Positions 37,696-52,200 are shown, counted from the stretch's first letter. The stretch: DNA of 64,000 nucleotides from Amblyornis subalaris (GCA_018881555.1 JACAXG010000241.1:129277-193276), one strand, 5' to 3'. Notes: generated from the letters alone by a model not told the origin. Numbers and translations: made by a program.

Positions 37696-40600
37696 TTTTT
37701 TTTCAATGTGTTGCTGTTAGTTATGGTTCAACTAAGAGCCCTCGGAACTTCCCAGAAGTTTATTTAGCTTGCAGTGATTTGGGGCTGCCTTTCTGTGAGC
37801 CTAATCCCGTGGTAGCACTGGGATAGCACACGCTGGTTCCCAAGGTGCACANGCTGTCAATCTATCTGTAACTGATGCTTTCCCTGGCAAACACAACATC
37901 TTAGAGCCCAAAAATGTGACAATCCATGTGTCATTTTGGCATGCATCGCTCACAAAGTTTTTGTACAAAGAGAAATGTTTCTTAACTTTAATAGTCCCTG
38001 GAGCATAAAGAATATTTGCTGACAGTTTGCATGCATCCAGGGCCAGAGCCTCGCGTGGGATGTGTGCCTGGAGCTGAGCTCGGTTCAGAACAGTTTACTA
38101 CCTCCAAGCTGCTCAAGATGGTAACTTGTTTAACCTCTGCTGAAAGCAATAATTGAGATTTTTTTTCTGCTACAGAGAGATCATCCTCAAGAACACTCAG
38201 CCAGGGAACCGACTTACATGAATCACTCGCAGAAAATCATGACCTGGTAGGGTTCCCTTCCCTGGTACCTAAAAAATAAATTTCTGAAATTGGAAAGTGT
38301 GGGGTTTTTCATCACTCTCTTGATTTTCAGATAGGATGGAAGCAGGAAGGAAGCAGCAAAATGAAAACCCACATTGTTTCAGATTTCTGAGGCTTTGTGA
38401 ATATGTTTTCTCGAGTACATTGAAAAACATGATAAAGGCCACCTACCCTGCAAGAAAGGCAAAAGAAAGATTTTTGTCAGAGAGCTATTAAAATAATATT
38501 ATGATAGATTTAGTTACTCTTAAAAGGACCAATAAAGAAAAGAAAATTCTTGAAGAAGAAAGCATGCTCTGTGGTTTTCCAAATACTTCCAGATTTGCAT
38601 AAGGGTACTGAATAAATAAGCAGGTATCCGAAGGAGAAAGCTGTGTCTCCTTCTGGGACTCTGCTTTTCGAAAACAGAACTGTGGAACTTGAGCACAACT
38701 TTGTAGTTCACTGGTTGGGTCACCTTTTCAAGAACTAAAGTTTGGCCTCGGCACCAAGGTACACTGTGCATCACCAAGCAGTCTATAGAGCCAGGGCTTA
38801 GATTTCCATTGATAATGCTGTAATATAGAGTTTTTGTGTATATTTACTGCAAATAAAAGCAGGTACACAATGCACAAACTATATAGCCAAATGGGCTAAT
38901 TCTGCTCATAAACAGAGATTTAGGGGCTACATTGGGGCCAATTGAACAGTTAGACCATTATTACTTGTTAATTTACTTTCCAGTACTTCTGAAATTCACC
39001 CACATATTTACAGAACTGGCCATTTCCATAATGTATTACCTATGGCCCTGACCACAATTTCTAATTATCTACAGAGCTTGTTCCTTTATTGAGTATTTTT
39101 CCCATACTGTAAACACACTGGACATTTTCTAGAAGTTGAGTTTGGGTGACAAATTGCNTAGAGAACAATAGTGAGGTGATGAATCATTGCAATGAGAGCA
39201 CACTGTCTCACTACACACTGAGGAAACTACTCATGGCATACCAGATACAAAGCAGAGGACAAAAAATTCAGCCATCTGTAACTTATGCTAACATCATGAG
39301 CAAGAGCTAAAAACAGCTTCTCACAGATCTTAAGCCAATGGTATCTCCGACACCTTTTTTCGAGGACTTTCAGGATGCCTTACTGAGTTCTCACCTCATC
39401 ATCCTGCAATCCCTCACCTCCAGCTTGGCCTCAGAGACTCCTCTAATTCCATGCAATCATCTCATCTAGTCTAAAGTCTGTTTTGGCACCTAAAGCTCAG
39501 TTCTTCCACATGCACACAAACTCTGCTTGCTCACAGGTCAGAGAACAGAATCACCAGTGAACAGGTAAAACCTTTTAGGGGTACAAAGGGGTGAGGGAGG
39601 ACCCATGCAAAATATCTGGGGAGCTGCCCCACCACCAGCAAGGAGAAAGAAGTTTCCAAACAGACAAGAGCAACATTCTTCTCTGTTATGTAAAGCACAG
39701 CAATGTGTGGGAAACAGGCCCTGTAAAAACAGCAGAGGTGCTGGTTTGCGGGGAGTCTCTCACAGATCCATAACTTTTTAAAAATCATTATAGCAATGGG
39801 ACTCCTCCTGGTGCTTCATGTAAGATTCCCAGACACTCCCATAGCACGGACTGACCCCTGCCAGGCACACAATGTCATGGATCCTGTCATTCCCACTCTT
39901 CAGATGCAAGCTGTAGTGGGATGATCCAGGCTGGATGCCAGACACCCACCGAAGCCTCTCCATCATTCCTCTCCACGGCTGGACAGGGGAGAGAAAATAT
40001 AACAAAGGGTTCATGAGTTAAGGACAGAGAGAGATCTTAGCCTTGAGGGAATTCTTCTGCACAGAAGAGTAAGATGAGGAAAGCACTTCATACACTTTCA
40101 GGGTTAGAAATGAGGATCAGAAGCCACATCAGCAGCCAATCCTTCACAGACAACCAGCTGCCCACAAAGAAGCTGAAGCAAAGCCTGCAGATGGAGAAGG
40201 GCAGCAGCATCCAGCAACAGCTCATGTCAAGCAGCTCCGTAACCACAGCGTGTGTTGTACTTGAGATATCAAACAAAGAGGAATTAATGCTCAGTCATGA
40301 GGTTTTTCCTCTGCAGTGGGTGAGACTAAAGCTTTTCCTTCAGTTTTAGCTGTGTTTCAGTCCATTTGCCTCATCTTGCTCTCTCCAGTTCTACAGCACA
40401 AGCCCCAGAATCCCAGATGAAAATCCAGAGAATAATCGATTAGATACATTTATTATTTCTTATTCAATACAAGTTACTGATTCATCTAAGTTTATTCAAT
40501 ATGTTCATGGTCCTCAGAGGAGTTTTGATGACCCTCACTTTCATTTTATAACAACTGAAATCTTTCTTTAGCACTGTTTCACTGTGGGAAAAAATTGAAT

Positions 40601-43600
40601 ACTGTCAGCTAAGGCCATCTTAAATCTTGAATAAGTTACTTTTACCCTCTCTAATTATTACTTCACCAACAGATACACTTCCAGCATCCTCTTTCCATTC
40701 ATGTTTCCTTATAATCACAATCTAAAACCAGATGCTAATGAATCAGCACTTATCTAATTTCCAATTTCACTAATTATTTATGAGATCAGCTAAGCCAGTT
40801 TCATTTAGAATTATAGACTTAGTTACAGAGGCAGAATTTTCTCACTATTAAAAATGTTAAGCTGACTAAAAGTAAATAATAGAATAAAATTTAACCTCTG
40901 TTCGAGGTCCAAATATATTATTAATAGGTGATTTTAAACTGGCAAGAACATACTTAATTCTAGAGATATCCTTTTAATCAAAAATTAATTAAACAAGAAC
41001 GGAAAAATAAAATCGTGTTACTGAGTATAAAGGACCCTGTAAAATCACNCAAATGCATTTGTATATTCCAGAGATAATGCTGAAACCAGCCTGGTTTTGT
41101 ATCTTCAAAAATGCTATGAAAGATGAGTGTGGTAATCCTGTCAATAAGCCAGACAAAATTTAAGGTGCTGAAACGTGCACAGACCTTCAGCTGCCAGAGT
41201 TTTACCTCCAGAGNTGGGAATGCCACAGCTCTGGCATCAGAGCCCAGCGCCGGGGACCCTGCAGGACATGTCACAGCAGCTCCAGCGAGGGCTCCGCTCC
41301 AAACTTTCCTAATTCAGTTCGGAGAACTTTAAAACACTGAGATTTCTAAAGTGTGTTTGTATCATCAGAAGGATTGACATTATCTCGCCCTGGGACAAAT
41401 AAGAACATCCAATGTCCACAGGTGCAGCCTCAGCCTTAAAACCACAACCGGGAGTTTTCCCAAAGGGCTTCTGCTGCATTTTCATCTGCCCTTACATCTT
41501 CCCATCTTTCACACATGCAGACAAAAGGCAGACTAAATAACCTGAAACCACATCTTTAGACCCACATCTCCCCACGTGCCCAGGCTTCCTGAGTGGGGCA
41601 GTTCTGGGGGGAGCAATGGGGAGTGAAGCTCCTCTGACAGAACAGGAGCAGCTCGTGCCCTCGGTGCTGGAGCCCCCAGCCCTGCTCCCNTGCTGTGCAT
41701 CATTCACACCCAACCATCCTTTCTCCCCGAGGCAAAATCACACCACTTGCTCTTTGCAGATCAGCACTTGACTGTTCAATCCACATTTCTCCGCTCCAGT
41801 TCGCCAGGGAAAGCCAAGAGCTTTGGGTTTTTCGGTCACTCTAAATCCCGTCATTATTGACAACAAAAACACATTGCTGAGGGTTTTTTGGGTTTGTGGA
41901 CTGTTTTTCTAGCCTGAGGATTTTGGCCAGAAAAATTTTCAGCAAAGTGAAAGAGAATGGAGCAATGACATCACTTTTGTCCCATTTCCAGGCAGGGTGG
42001 CAGAGAGCCAGTTCTCAGAATTTTTCTGAGAAGCCAATTGATTCATGCTTGTCTCAAGTCCCAGCATCCTTGTGAGAAGCTGTCAGAGGGCAGCCAAAAT
42101 TGCTTCACCTACAGATAAAAGGCCACCCTGTCTCAATCATAAGCAGAACCAGGGAAGTGTCACAGAGCAAACAGCCTTCCCCAAAATTCAGATTGCACCC
42201 AGAAGCTCACCAGCCATTATTCATTGCCATAAATCAGCATCACCAATCAGCTCAGTTCTGCTTCTTAATGAAAATGATGGTTTTTCACCAGCCTCAGGAC
42301 CCACCCAACAGGACCAAGGCAATGCTNGTGAACTGCACAGCAGGTGCAGAGTCATAGTGAAGAAGTCTCCTCACAAGACCCTCAGCAAGTCTTGCTTTAA
42401 GCCAGGCTTGANGGTGTCCTGTGATTATCACAGCCAACCTTCCACTTACACACCTGGCTAGTGACAGGAGCCACGCAAGCTGTCAAAAAGGATGGGAAAG
42501 AAGCAAAATGGAGAACACCACAGCTTGGGTTTCTTGGCTTTGCATCTTGGAAATCAGCTTGTGTTCAATACAGAGAGAAACAGGACTACAATTCAGACAT
42601 GTTGTTTCTTTAGGTGTACTAGTTCACCTGGCTGTATTTCAAAGCATCCTTCTGACACCAATATATTGGTATATCTCCACAGGAAAAATTGTACAGAAAG
42701 CCTAACAGCTAATTTAGCAGGACTCCTTCATTACAAGTACTTACACAGCATCTCTGTTGTCTCAGACTCTCAGACAGCCTTTCAGTCACACAGTGTCTGA
42801 GCAACACACAAACACAATTATGTTCAATTTACAAGTGGATAAATCAAGACCTACTACCTTGGAAATAAAATCTGGGAGAAGCAGCAGAGCAAACAATGTA
42901 ACCCCAGCCGGGTTCATCCCTGGGCTCTCACTACACCAAGCCTGGACTGTGCCACTTGAAGTTTTCATGCTTTCAGCTCAGCCATGAAAGCAAAGCACAC
43001 CCTTCTATCAAACTGGAACTCTTTGATAACCACCCTGCTTGCCAGACTAGAAGCAGTAACAGAAAGACAGAAAATAGAGGGAGATGATAAAATTAAGATA
43101 GTCGTGACTGTATTTCACAGAACTTTCATGCTTCGGTGCTGTTCCATCAGATACCTGAGGGAAAACATGACTTTGGGCATGTTCAGGACTGGCTATTCAT
43201 CATGCCTGAAATTCAGCACTTTGAAGTGAGCTGTATCAGCTCACCAGCCCAGCTTTTTTTTTCTTTTTTGTCTCTTTTTTTTTCTCAGCAGGGAAATATC
43301 CCAGCTAATTAATAGGTTGAAACAGTCACTAATGTGTTCAGTGAAGGCAAGAACTAATGCAAGAGAAGTGCTGGGAACATTGAGCCATGAGTGGAGGCGG
43401 GGTGGGGAAACCTGAGCAGCACCCTTCCTTTTAAGAGCAGCTAAATGCTCAGCAGTTAATTGAGCAGAGAAGCTCAACCCAACTTATGGAACTCAAAGGT
43501 AACTTGAATACCACTGCTGTCCCATGCAGCCCCCATGGAAAGATATTCTCTACAGCTGCCTGGCTCAGTCTAAGCTGGATGCCTCAATTTCAGCATTCAG

Positions 43601-44518
43601 TGTGAATGTCTGAAAACAATCTGATGGCTCACAGACCATTTCTGTTGTGAATTTAAAGCAATTGTAATGTCTGAGACAGTTTCTTCAATGCTCATAACTG
43701 AATTCAAATTAAAAGCAACAACCAAGAGACATGAGCCTTAGTATCCCTGCCTGAGGCAGAAGAATTGATATATTAACTGAAGGATAAGGTGGAACACATC
43801 GTACCTCAGGAAATGCATTTGCTCCAAAACACATTTAGACTGTCAATAATTTGGCTCAGATGTTCACAGCATGGTACACACACACAAAAAAATCATTCCT
43901 GGGCCACGGTATGCAATAAAATTGGGCTTTAACACAGACAGTAATGCTCTAGAGAGAAAAGGTACATGGCCAGCACCTAAAAGAAAAAAGTTCCCAGGCT
44001 GGAATCACAAGGGATTAAATTTTATGGTTTGTGTGATGTGTGATGCAAAAAATTCCAATTATATGGCAAGGTTCCTTCTGGCATGTGAATACTGTTTAAT
44101 CCTGCTGTCCCAAGTCTATCACCACTGCTCTTTATTCCTCCATCACCTTTGCACACTCACATGCATGTCACAATGCTGTCCTCCTGCACACCCTGTACAC
44201 CTCAGGGAGTGCTTCCACCAACCGAGCCAGAACTGCCTGCAGAGCTCAGCGTGGACTGGACAAGGAACAGAACTCAGGTGTGGAAAACAGTGCAGCTGTA
44301 AAGGCAGTTCTGGGCTTTGGCAGTCAAAATTAATCTACTACAAATTGGGGCTTCGCTACATCTTTTCATTAACAAAATATCTATAGTAATTATTTAGTGT
44401 TCAGGGACAAAACTTGCTTGTTCTACTTATACCAAAATTAAAGAAAGAAAAATCAAGGCCTGAATAAAAATGCAGTGCATTTTCTATGCAGAAGAATCAA
44501 ATTTGCTGCTTAGTCACA
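37696..44518. other. Non-coding sequence, nothing recognised
   Basis: No exon or named repeat was seen. A polypyrimidine tract ending in CTCAG near 43250-43288 resembles a splice acceptor but leads into no recognisable exon. Confidence -1.
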
Positions 44519-44930
44519 AAACCACNGAATGGCTGGGGTTGGAAGGGACCTCTGGAGATCACCTAGTCCAACCGCCCTGCTCAAGCTGGTTCACCCAGAG
44601 CAGGTTGCCCAGGCTTGCATCCAGGCGGGTTTTGAATCTCTCAAAAGGAGACTGCACACCCTCTCCAGGCAGCCTGTTCCAGTGCTCTGCCACTCTCACA
44701 GCAGTGAATTTTCCCCTTGTATTCCGATGGAACTTCCTGTGTTTCAGTTTGTGCCCGTTGCCCCTTGTCCTGTCGCTGGGCACCACTGAAAGGAGTCTGG
44801 CCCCATCCTCCTGACAGCAGCCCTTCAGATATTTTTGTGCATCAATAAGGTCCCCTCTTATTGTCTCAGGCCCAGCTCTCTCTGCCTTTCTTCACAGAAG
44901 TTCCCTAATCAACTGTTACCCTCCTCATCA
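44519..44930 (-). mobile_element. CR1 LINE, 3' fragment in reverse orientation
   Basis: This is the reverse complement of the CR1 3' end. The plus strand begins GAATGGCTGGGGTTGGAAGG and runs through GACCTCTGGAGATCACCTAG, CAGCCTGTTCCAGTGCTCTG and GTCCTGTCGCTGGGCACCAC to AATAAGGTCCCCTCTTA and CCCAGCTCTCTCTGCC. This is the best preserved and longest CR1 fragment of this tail type in the window. The 5' end of the element (right side) is truncated or fades near 44930. The open frames over it are translations of the repeat. Confidence -1.
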
Positions 44931-47900
44931 TTTTAGATGAGTTCAAAAAGCAATTAAACAAAATAATGGACGGGGGGAATATGTGGGGCTACTTAAACAG
45001 AATAATTCCAGATCTGGCTTGAGAAGCCACCAAGCAGAAATTGCTGGAGCCTGGGAGACCACAGGGGCATGGACTGTGTGCTTGCCCTGGGCTCAGCCAT
45101 CCTCCCTGGGCAGTTTTCACTGGTCTCTGTTGGGAACAGCACACTTGGCTGGGCCCATGGAGTGACCCAGCCAGAGACACTTTAGAGTGCCAAGAGCTCA
45201 CAGGAGATGGACAACTCAATACTGTGCTGCTTTAATATNCAACCAGCCTGATCTGGTTCTTGTACACAGAACCCAATGAAGTCAGGGGAAAACAGAAGTT
45301 TGCGACCAAGGGGTAGAGTTCACCACAGATGAGAACAGAAACAACTTTGGACATTTAAATGACACCTTTTTGCCACTGTATCCATCCTATTATGTCAAAA
45401 AAATTCACCAACAGTGGGTGATAGTTTTTTTCACGTGCAGCAGACGATAGTTTCTGGGGGAGATAGTTTTGTAGAGGGTAAGCGGAGTGGTTTCTGTTGT
45501 GGTTTTAAAGAAACTAAAAAAACTCATTGAAGCCAAACCAAATCAGAGCCACCAACTATAAAAATAATTTTCCTCCCTCCCCCAGGCCAAACAATTTGGT
45601 CTTCTGGTAAGAAGAAAAAGTCCAAATTCTCAGTCTGAATGTATCAAATGATGCTTGGGACCATATGACGAAGCTCATGCTACACTGGAAAATTGTCATG
45701 ACCAGTGCCCTGTGAAACCACTCAGTCTGTTCTCTGCATGGTTTGACTCCCTCACTGGGAGTTGGAAGCAGAACAATCTGGTGGGCGTGATGTTTTTCAC
45801 TTCTCTACAGTTCAGCTCCTTGGAAGATTATCTTCCCTTCTACTTACTCCTTTAGTGACCTTGGAAAGTATAGATAGAGATCATAGAAGCAGAATCCTAA
45901 AAGGATTATTGCTTTTATTATCTGACTATCGGGAAGCTGATTAAAAGCACATATCCTTTCACAGACCACCCTGTCCATTAGCACTTTCAGCTCTCTTAAA
46001 AGGGTCACTGGGCAGGATATTAAAAATAGCCTTAAGTATTAAGCACTCTTTACTTCCAGTCGAAGTGTTCTTCTCATGGTAAATGTCATAGGAAGTTGTC
46101 TGTCCCCAGCCCAGGAGTCCTGTCCTACTTCCTACTAAAACACAACAGCAGCAACACAGATTTTCATAAGAAAACCTTGCTGGCCTGATAGCGAGCCAAA
46201 GAATGGTGGTGAGATATGGACAGTTACATAAATACTGCCATTTCATCTGCACGATTTCATCCAAGTCTTTGGTCTGTGATGGTCCCTAAGCCACTGGCCA
46301 GGCCACAGTGACAATATGCTTGAGCTGGCTTGGGCCCCTCAGCACTTCTCTGCTGAGTGGCAATACAAAGCCAATATAACTGTGTGAAAACCACTGCAGA
46401 TGTCACCTCACATTTTCACAACCAACCTAAGGACATTTTACAAGGTCTGATGATAGGGCCTTTGCTACTTTCCCAGTATAATAGCAAGTTGCTTTCTAAT
46501 GTCATTCCTTTCGTAGCCACCAGCTGCTTTGGCACAAAGCAGGATCTCCTAATGTCTCCTCCTACCATGGGGAAATGGCAAGGCATGCACCCTGAAGGCA
46601 CTCACTCAAAGAGTCTCCCAAATCCAGGAAGAGGTCAGACAGGGAGAACATGCTCCCAGCCTTTCCAGGCTGTTCAAAGTACCAGTTATAAAATCAGGGT
46701 ATATAAGANCAGGTTGCAGCAGTCATCTCCATAATCACTTAAGTCAGTGTGGTCACACATCTCCTTTAATACAGCAGTTTTTATTCCATACCTGCTTTGA
46801 GTAGCAATGGATCAGCTGGAAAAGCACGGCGATGTGGTGTTTGATTGAGGAAAAGAGCAGACTGCCAAATGGACAGAAATAACTCCCAGGAGCGGAAGCT
46901 TTATTTCTCAGATGGCATCTACTCCTAATACACTGCTGCTTTTATGGAAGAATCCCNCACGAGCTGATGGAGCACCATGAGCCAGCCCTGGGAACGCACC
47001 TGGCTGAGGGGCACGGCTCTGCTTGGCCCAAGGAAGGGAAGGAGTCCAGCTTGCTGACAGCTGTTACGCAATGCNGATAACCCATCCTTCTGCAGTCATT
47101 TGTGGGTGTCAGGAGAAGCTAAGAATAAACCAGGAAAAGCCTCTGGAAAGGTCTGCTAAGCAGCGAGCTGAGAGAAACATCCCTCAAGGTACAGCGAGCT
47201 TTAGCTGAAAATACATCCCAGGGTGACCTCCACTACATGATCACAGGTGAAAATCACACACAGCACTTAAAATTACTGATTTACCTAGCCATGAAGTGCT
47301 AAAACCAGCACAGAATAGTAGATGTTAGAAAAAACACTTACATCCCTGCTCATATGGGATATGCTAGAGTTGCTAAGCTTAAGAAAACAGGTAGGTGCCC
47401 CCTCCGGCTTGTTAAAGGGAGTTGTGAAGCAAATGGCAGCATTTTACATCCTTACCCACAAGCCAGATAAATTCGAATTTCTTCCTTTCTGCTTTCTTTT
47501 AACAGCTTGTCTCAAACGAGCTACAATAATATGCACCTCCGGCAGAGAAAGCAGGTCAGCATTGACTGCCATTCAGAAGGAGAGATGGTCAATTAAAAGA
47601 AAGAAGCCAATTAAGATGTAATTGGGCACTCCTAGTCAGGAAGGTAGTAGGGGGAAAAGAAAGGGGAGAAGAAACATGACTGTCTAAGAACACTCAGTCT
47701 CCCCAGCAAAGGCTGAGGCAAATCTGCTGTTGGGAATGAGATGCATTTCATGTCCTTGCCACGCACCCATGCTATGATCAGATCAGACCCTGGAAATTAA
47801 AACAAAACAAAACAAACAATACTGTGTTTTTNTCAGCTTTAAGCTTCTTGTTTTCCTTGTTAACAAGATCAAGAAATTTCCTTGCCAGAGACAGCTCTAT

Positions 47901-49079
47901 AATTCCGTAAACTTACGGAAGTTTGTGAAAGCCAGGATAACTGGTTATCTCCTGATAAAGGAGCTGAAGCTTTAGGGCAGTCTAGCATCCAAATTAATAC
48001 TTAAACTGCACACGCAGGTCAGGATTCAAAACCAGCTGTTAACTCTTTTGAGACATGCAAACAAGCTTGCTTTCAAGGTCTTCAGGATAAGCACAATAGT
48101 CCTGGGTTTGGTCCCACATACTCCGAGCACAATGAAATTGCAGCAATATAAAACCACAGAGAAGAAAGTTAAAAGGAAACCCAGGTAATAAAAGGTCATA
48201 TCACGAGAAGCTGACCTTCACTTTGTTGCAACTGAATTTTTGCAAAAAGAAAAAATTGCAATCCCTTTCCAAAGGAAGTGTAACATGCAATGTAACCCAC
48301 GTGCATTTGGGAGGTAACCCACCTCCCAAATCAAAGGTCAATAATATTAAATGTACCTTTNTATATTGCCCAAAAAACCTGAATATACTGGATCTGTTGA
48401 AGTGTCTAATACCAGCTAGAATCAAGAACAGCAGAAGCTCAATTTGGATGAAAAGCCTCTTCTGGAATTTACCAGATAATGGCTTCCTGCAATATTACAA
48501 AAATATAGGGAGAAGAAGCTTTTAATTCAATGCAGCAGTAAAGAGTTACAATGAAATTTAATTCCAGGGGGAAAAAAGTAAACAAGCACATTTCTGCTCA
48601 GCATAAAAAGCAACAGTCTTTGTAATGGAACAGAAGGACTCACTCTTTTCTCTCTTTTTCAGAAATAAAGCTCTGTAAACGCTGGGCACCTTAGCAATCT
48701 GCACCTCTTGATGGTCTGAATGACTTGGTCAAATAATAAGAGCTAAGTCACTGCCCTGCATAGTTCAGACAACCTGCTCAGGCTTGGCTTCAGAGCAAAA
48801 CAGGAATGGGACATGACCTGTTTCATGCTGGGCATGTTCTGAATTTGAGGAAATTAACTTCTTCTTTTAAATTACAAAAATCATCCTACATCTGTATTTG
48901 AATCTACAAATGGTTCCTAATAGAATAACATGTTGATTAAGTCATCAAACAAAACACTCTGGTGCTGGCAAGGCACCAGCTGTTTCTGAGAGCAACTGTG
49001 TGTCAAGTGCAAAAGCTGGCAAGGTTTGAGTTAACATTTATCTACCTGGCCAGGTCATCCTTTTCAGCAGCAAGAGCAC
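44931..49079. other. Non-coding sequence, nothing recognised
   Basis: No exon was seen. It contains a short perfect dyad at 47903-47920 and an A/C-rich simple stretch near 47800-47818. Confidence -1.
47903..47920. repeat. Short perfect inverted repeat
   Basis: TTCCGTAA-ac-TTACGGAA is an 8-bp perfect stem with a 2-base centre and one CpG in each arm. Confidence -1.
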
Positions 49080-49217
49080 AGAGACACAGCTCAGTTGGTC
49101 AGAGCTGTGTGCTAATAACAACAAGGTCAGGGTTCAAGCCCTTTACGGGGCATTCACTTCAGGGTTGGACTCGATGATCCTTGGGGGTCCCTTCCAACTC
49201 AGAATATTCTGTGATTC
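49080..49217 (+). mobile_element. tRNA-Ile-derived SINE with CR1-like tail (TguSINE1-like)
   Basis: The head follows a tRNA-Ile(AAU) gene. It has an A box in CAGCTCAGTTGGTCAGAGC, the anticodon loop TGCTAATAACA, AAGGTCAGGGTTCAAGCCC as the B-box arm, and an acceptor end near TTTACGGGGCA. The tail is CR1-like: GTTGGACTCGATGATCC, GTCCCTTCCAACTCAG, AATATTCTGTGATTC. This head-plus-tail structure is that of the passerine TguSINE1 family, which is mobilised by CR1 machinery. The cloverleaf is decayed and no intact tRNA gene is implied. This copy is the main support for calling the organism a passerine. Confidence -1.
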
Positions 49218-52200
49218 AAATGTGGAGTCAGCAGGAATGTTCCTACCCAAAGTACACAGAAGGAAAGGAACCTCTGCCTTTCAATTAATTATTTAAATCA
49301 CTTGATGCAACCCTTATGTTCACAATCTGGAGCTACAGTGAAAAACATAAGCAATCCAAAACCTCCAAGGACCTTAATCATTACAGAATATGCAGGGGGA
49401 ACTTGTTGACAACAGCAGCAGTAATTTAAGTCTGCTGGCACTTCGGGAAACAAATAGGTCTGTATAAAATCCAGATGGAGTTGGCTTCCCCTGCTCTTGT
49501 TCTCTGACAGCACGACACCCTCACCTCCACCCACCAGGTGATGGGCAGGGCACTCGGTAAATCCTGCACACGATCACGTGGAGCACTCGAGTATTTTCTC
49601 TCCTGAGAAAAGCACAGGGCAATTCTTCTGAAGCTGTCAGAGACAAAAGCTTTCCCCAGAAACAACCTGTGTGGTTCTCCACAGTATTTTTACTGCTGGA
49701 CAGCAACCACGGATTTTTCATGCAAATAGTTACCCTCTCCAAAAGTACAATTCTTCTCTATTAAAATCCACAAGCAATAATGGGTTGGTAGATGTTAGAG
49801 CTTTTCTGTTTCCCCACCAGAATGTTATTTTCTCATTAATTTTTAGTCAAATTACAATAAAACATTCCCACCCATCCGAGGAGGATGTGCTGCAGCTGTC
49901 TGAGGCTTCACAAGGCTCCAGTCACCAGTGAGGCACCCCTGGGGTCTTGACCTTGTGTGCAGACTCTGCCTTCCTGCTACAGTGCTGCTCAAAAAACCCT
50001 TCCAACTGGTACTCACCACTTTTATAGTATGTAAACTTCAAAACAGTTCTCTGAATTTTAAGGGACAAGGGCAGCACATTAAAAATCAAGAGGCTAAAAG
50101 ACAAGACCATGACAAGGAGATAAACAATTTTGCTGTGTTTTTTTAAATTAAGTGTGCAGGAGCTTTTACAAAGCTAGTGAAAATCTTCTAGATGAACCTT
50201 TAGGGCACATCAATTTAGAATTATTTTCTTTCTGCTCCCTCCTGACTAACATGGCTCAAAAACAAGGCTGAAAATAGTTGCCAGCAATGTAACTGAGTCT
50301 GTGAAAGGCACCATAAAGGCTTCTGTGCCTTCTGTGCCTCAAGGCACATCACTGCTGCTCCTTCTTGTATTTTTCCATGTGTTTAATTTAACTCGGCAGT
50401 AACCTTTATCACACGAAACCGAGATGGCAAAACAGCAGGTTTGAGCTGTGTGCTGAGCCTGGGCTGCCTTGCTGTGAACCCCTGGGGGAAGTGGCACCTG
50501 GAGATCCCCTGAGTTTGAAATGGGAGAGCCCATGTTACTCGTCCCCCTGCTCCGTTGTGGGAAGCTTTGCCCCACATCTTTTCCACGTAGAAGACCACAG
50601 CAAAAAAATTCAGAATAGCAAACAAACCCCTGCAGAAGTTTGCCGTAAATGACATGACTGTTGATAGAGAGCAGTGGGTATCTCACCAGTACAGGTACAA
50701 GACCTAATACTTTATGCTGTCAAAATTTTATAAACCACAGACAATCAAAACAAAAGCAAAGCTAAAAACCATACAGCCAAAACCTTGCATTAACATTATA
50801 ACTACAGACCAGTCTACCCTTCACTTTGTTTTATGCAGCATTTCACCCCAAATCTTATCTTTGCCAGAAAACAATTTCAAAAATGAAAGCAGCATCATTT
50901 GTGTTTGGGTATGATATCCAGCACTGTGGGACTTTGCTGGTTGGAAGGTACAGAAATAGCACTGTCAAATGTGTTCAGGACCACAAGAGTCTTCTCATTT
51001 GCAAATAGAACGAGGAAAAACTCTAAGATAAGGGCCTGAAGTCTGAGATTAGATAAAAGTTCTAAGATCACTATACACATCTAATTAGCAGAATGCACAG
51101 AAACTCCAATCCACTGATAGTGCACAAGAGAGTGAGCACCTCCTGTGTTTGGGTGGGAATGCCCTGAAGTGGCACAGCTGGAGGGCAGGGTAGGAGACCA
51201 GTGCCATCCCATGGGCACTGCTGTGTTCCCGGAGACACCTGAGCCTGCCGTGGGCTGGCAGGCAGGGGCTGCAGGCAAACACACCCTTAACTGGCCCTTC
51301 TCCCCCTTCCTACAAGAGGGCAGAGACCAGGATCCTTCCCTGCTCCAGAGGGAGGACGTACAGANCTGGGAAGGCAGCAACGTCCTCACTTCCCAATGGT
51401 TTCACCTGCATTGGTCAACACTCAGGAAAGTGTCTCAGCAAAACGTCCAGCTCTGCAGCATCAATCTCAAATTACAAAGCATGTCTAATGCAGGACCACA
51501 GAAGTTGGTGCAAAACCAACTCGGTCCCGTAGCCGCAGGGAAGAAGAAATTCTGGCAATAAAGAAAAGACATCATCAGTTTTATTGTCATAAAATGTTTG
51601 TAGTTACTACACCGGCAATTTTTCCAAATGGGTTGGCTTAGAGACAGGTCTCTTGCACTGATTACTAAATTATTTTCTTTGCAAAGGTCNAAGTGGCTCT
51701 GTTTTCCAGATGAATAGCCTGAAGCCACTTGNTTCAGAGCTTCAGTCCCCTGAGATTCATCTTGGACAGTAAAGGAATGAGACAGATGAACACTAAACTA
51801 CTCTGTGTACAAACCCAGCAGTGGCTTGGCTGATGAGAACACTTTGGGTAAAGTACCTCCGAATTTAAAATAAAGACAGAGGTGAACTGAGGCTAGTTAG
51901 AAGTTAGAAGAAGTCAGAAGCAGTATTTGCTAACAAAGCATTTTAAACCAAATAAACCTTCCTAAAGAGAATTTTGGCTTCACCACATCTCGCCTCATCT
52001 GGGAGAGCTGCCTTGCCGGGCAAATTGAGAGCAGTGAGCTGGAATTGGCACTTTCCTAGCCCAGCCACTGCCAGACTCTTGCCTGCCATGTCCCCCTTGC
52101 CTGCCCCAGGGAGCAGCAGTTTCTTTCTTGGCACAGGCAGTGATGCATCTGCCCAGCACTTACTGACCAACACTTACTTTTTTCTTGCGAGAGAGCNCCT
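49218..52200. other. Non-coding sequence, nothing recognised
   Basis: No exon or named repeat was seen. The open frames are short and lie on both strands. Confidence -1.

Noticed and set aside
43250..43288. Polypyrimidine tract followed by CTCAG, like a splice acceptor
   Set aside because: No recognisable exon follows, and it is as likely a T-rich simple repeat.
43871..44386. 171-codon plus-strand frame, Cys/His-rich
   Set aside because: No regular Cys-His spacing or known domain, and no supporting splice or promoter context.
44470..44814. Open frames on both strands
   Set aside because: They lie over a reverse-oriented CR1 3' end, which is non-coding there.
49080..49155. Functional tRNA-Ile gene
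   Set aside because: The acceptor and D-arm pairings are broken and the sequence runs straight into a CR1-like tail, so it is a SINE head.
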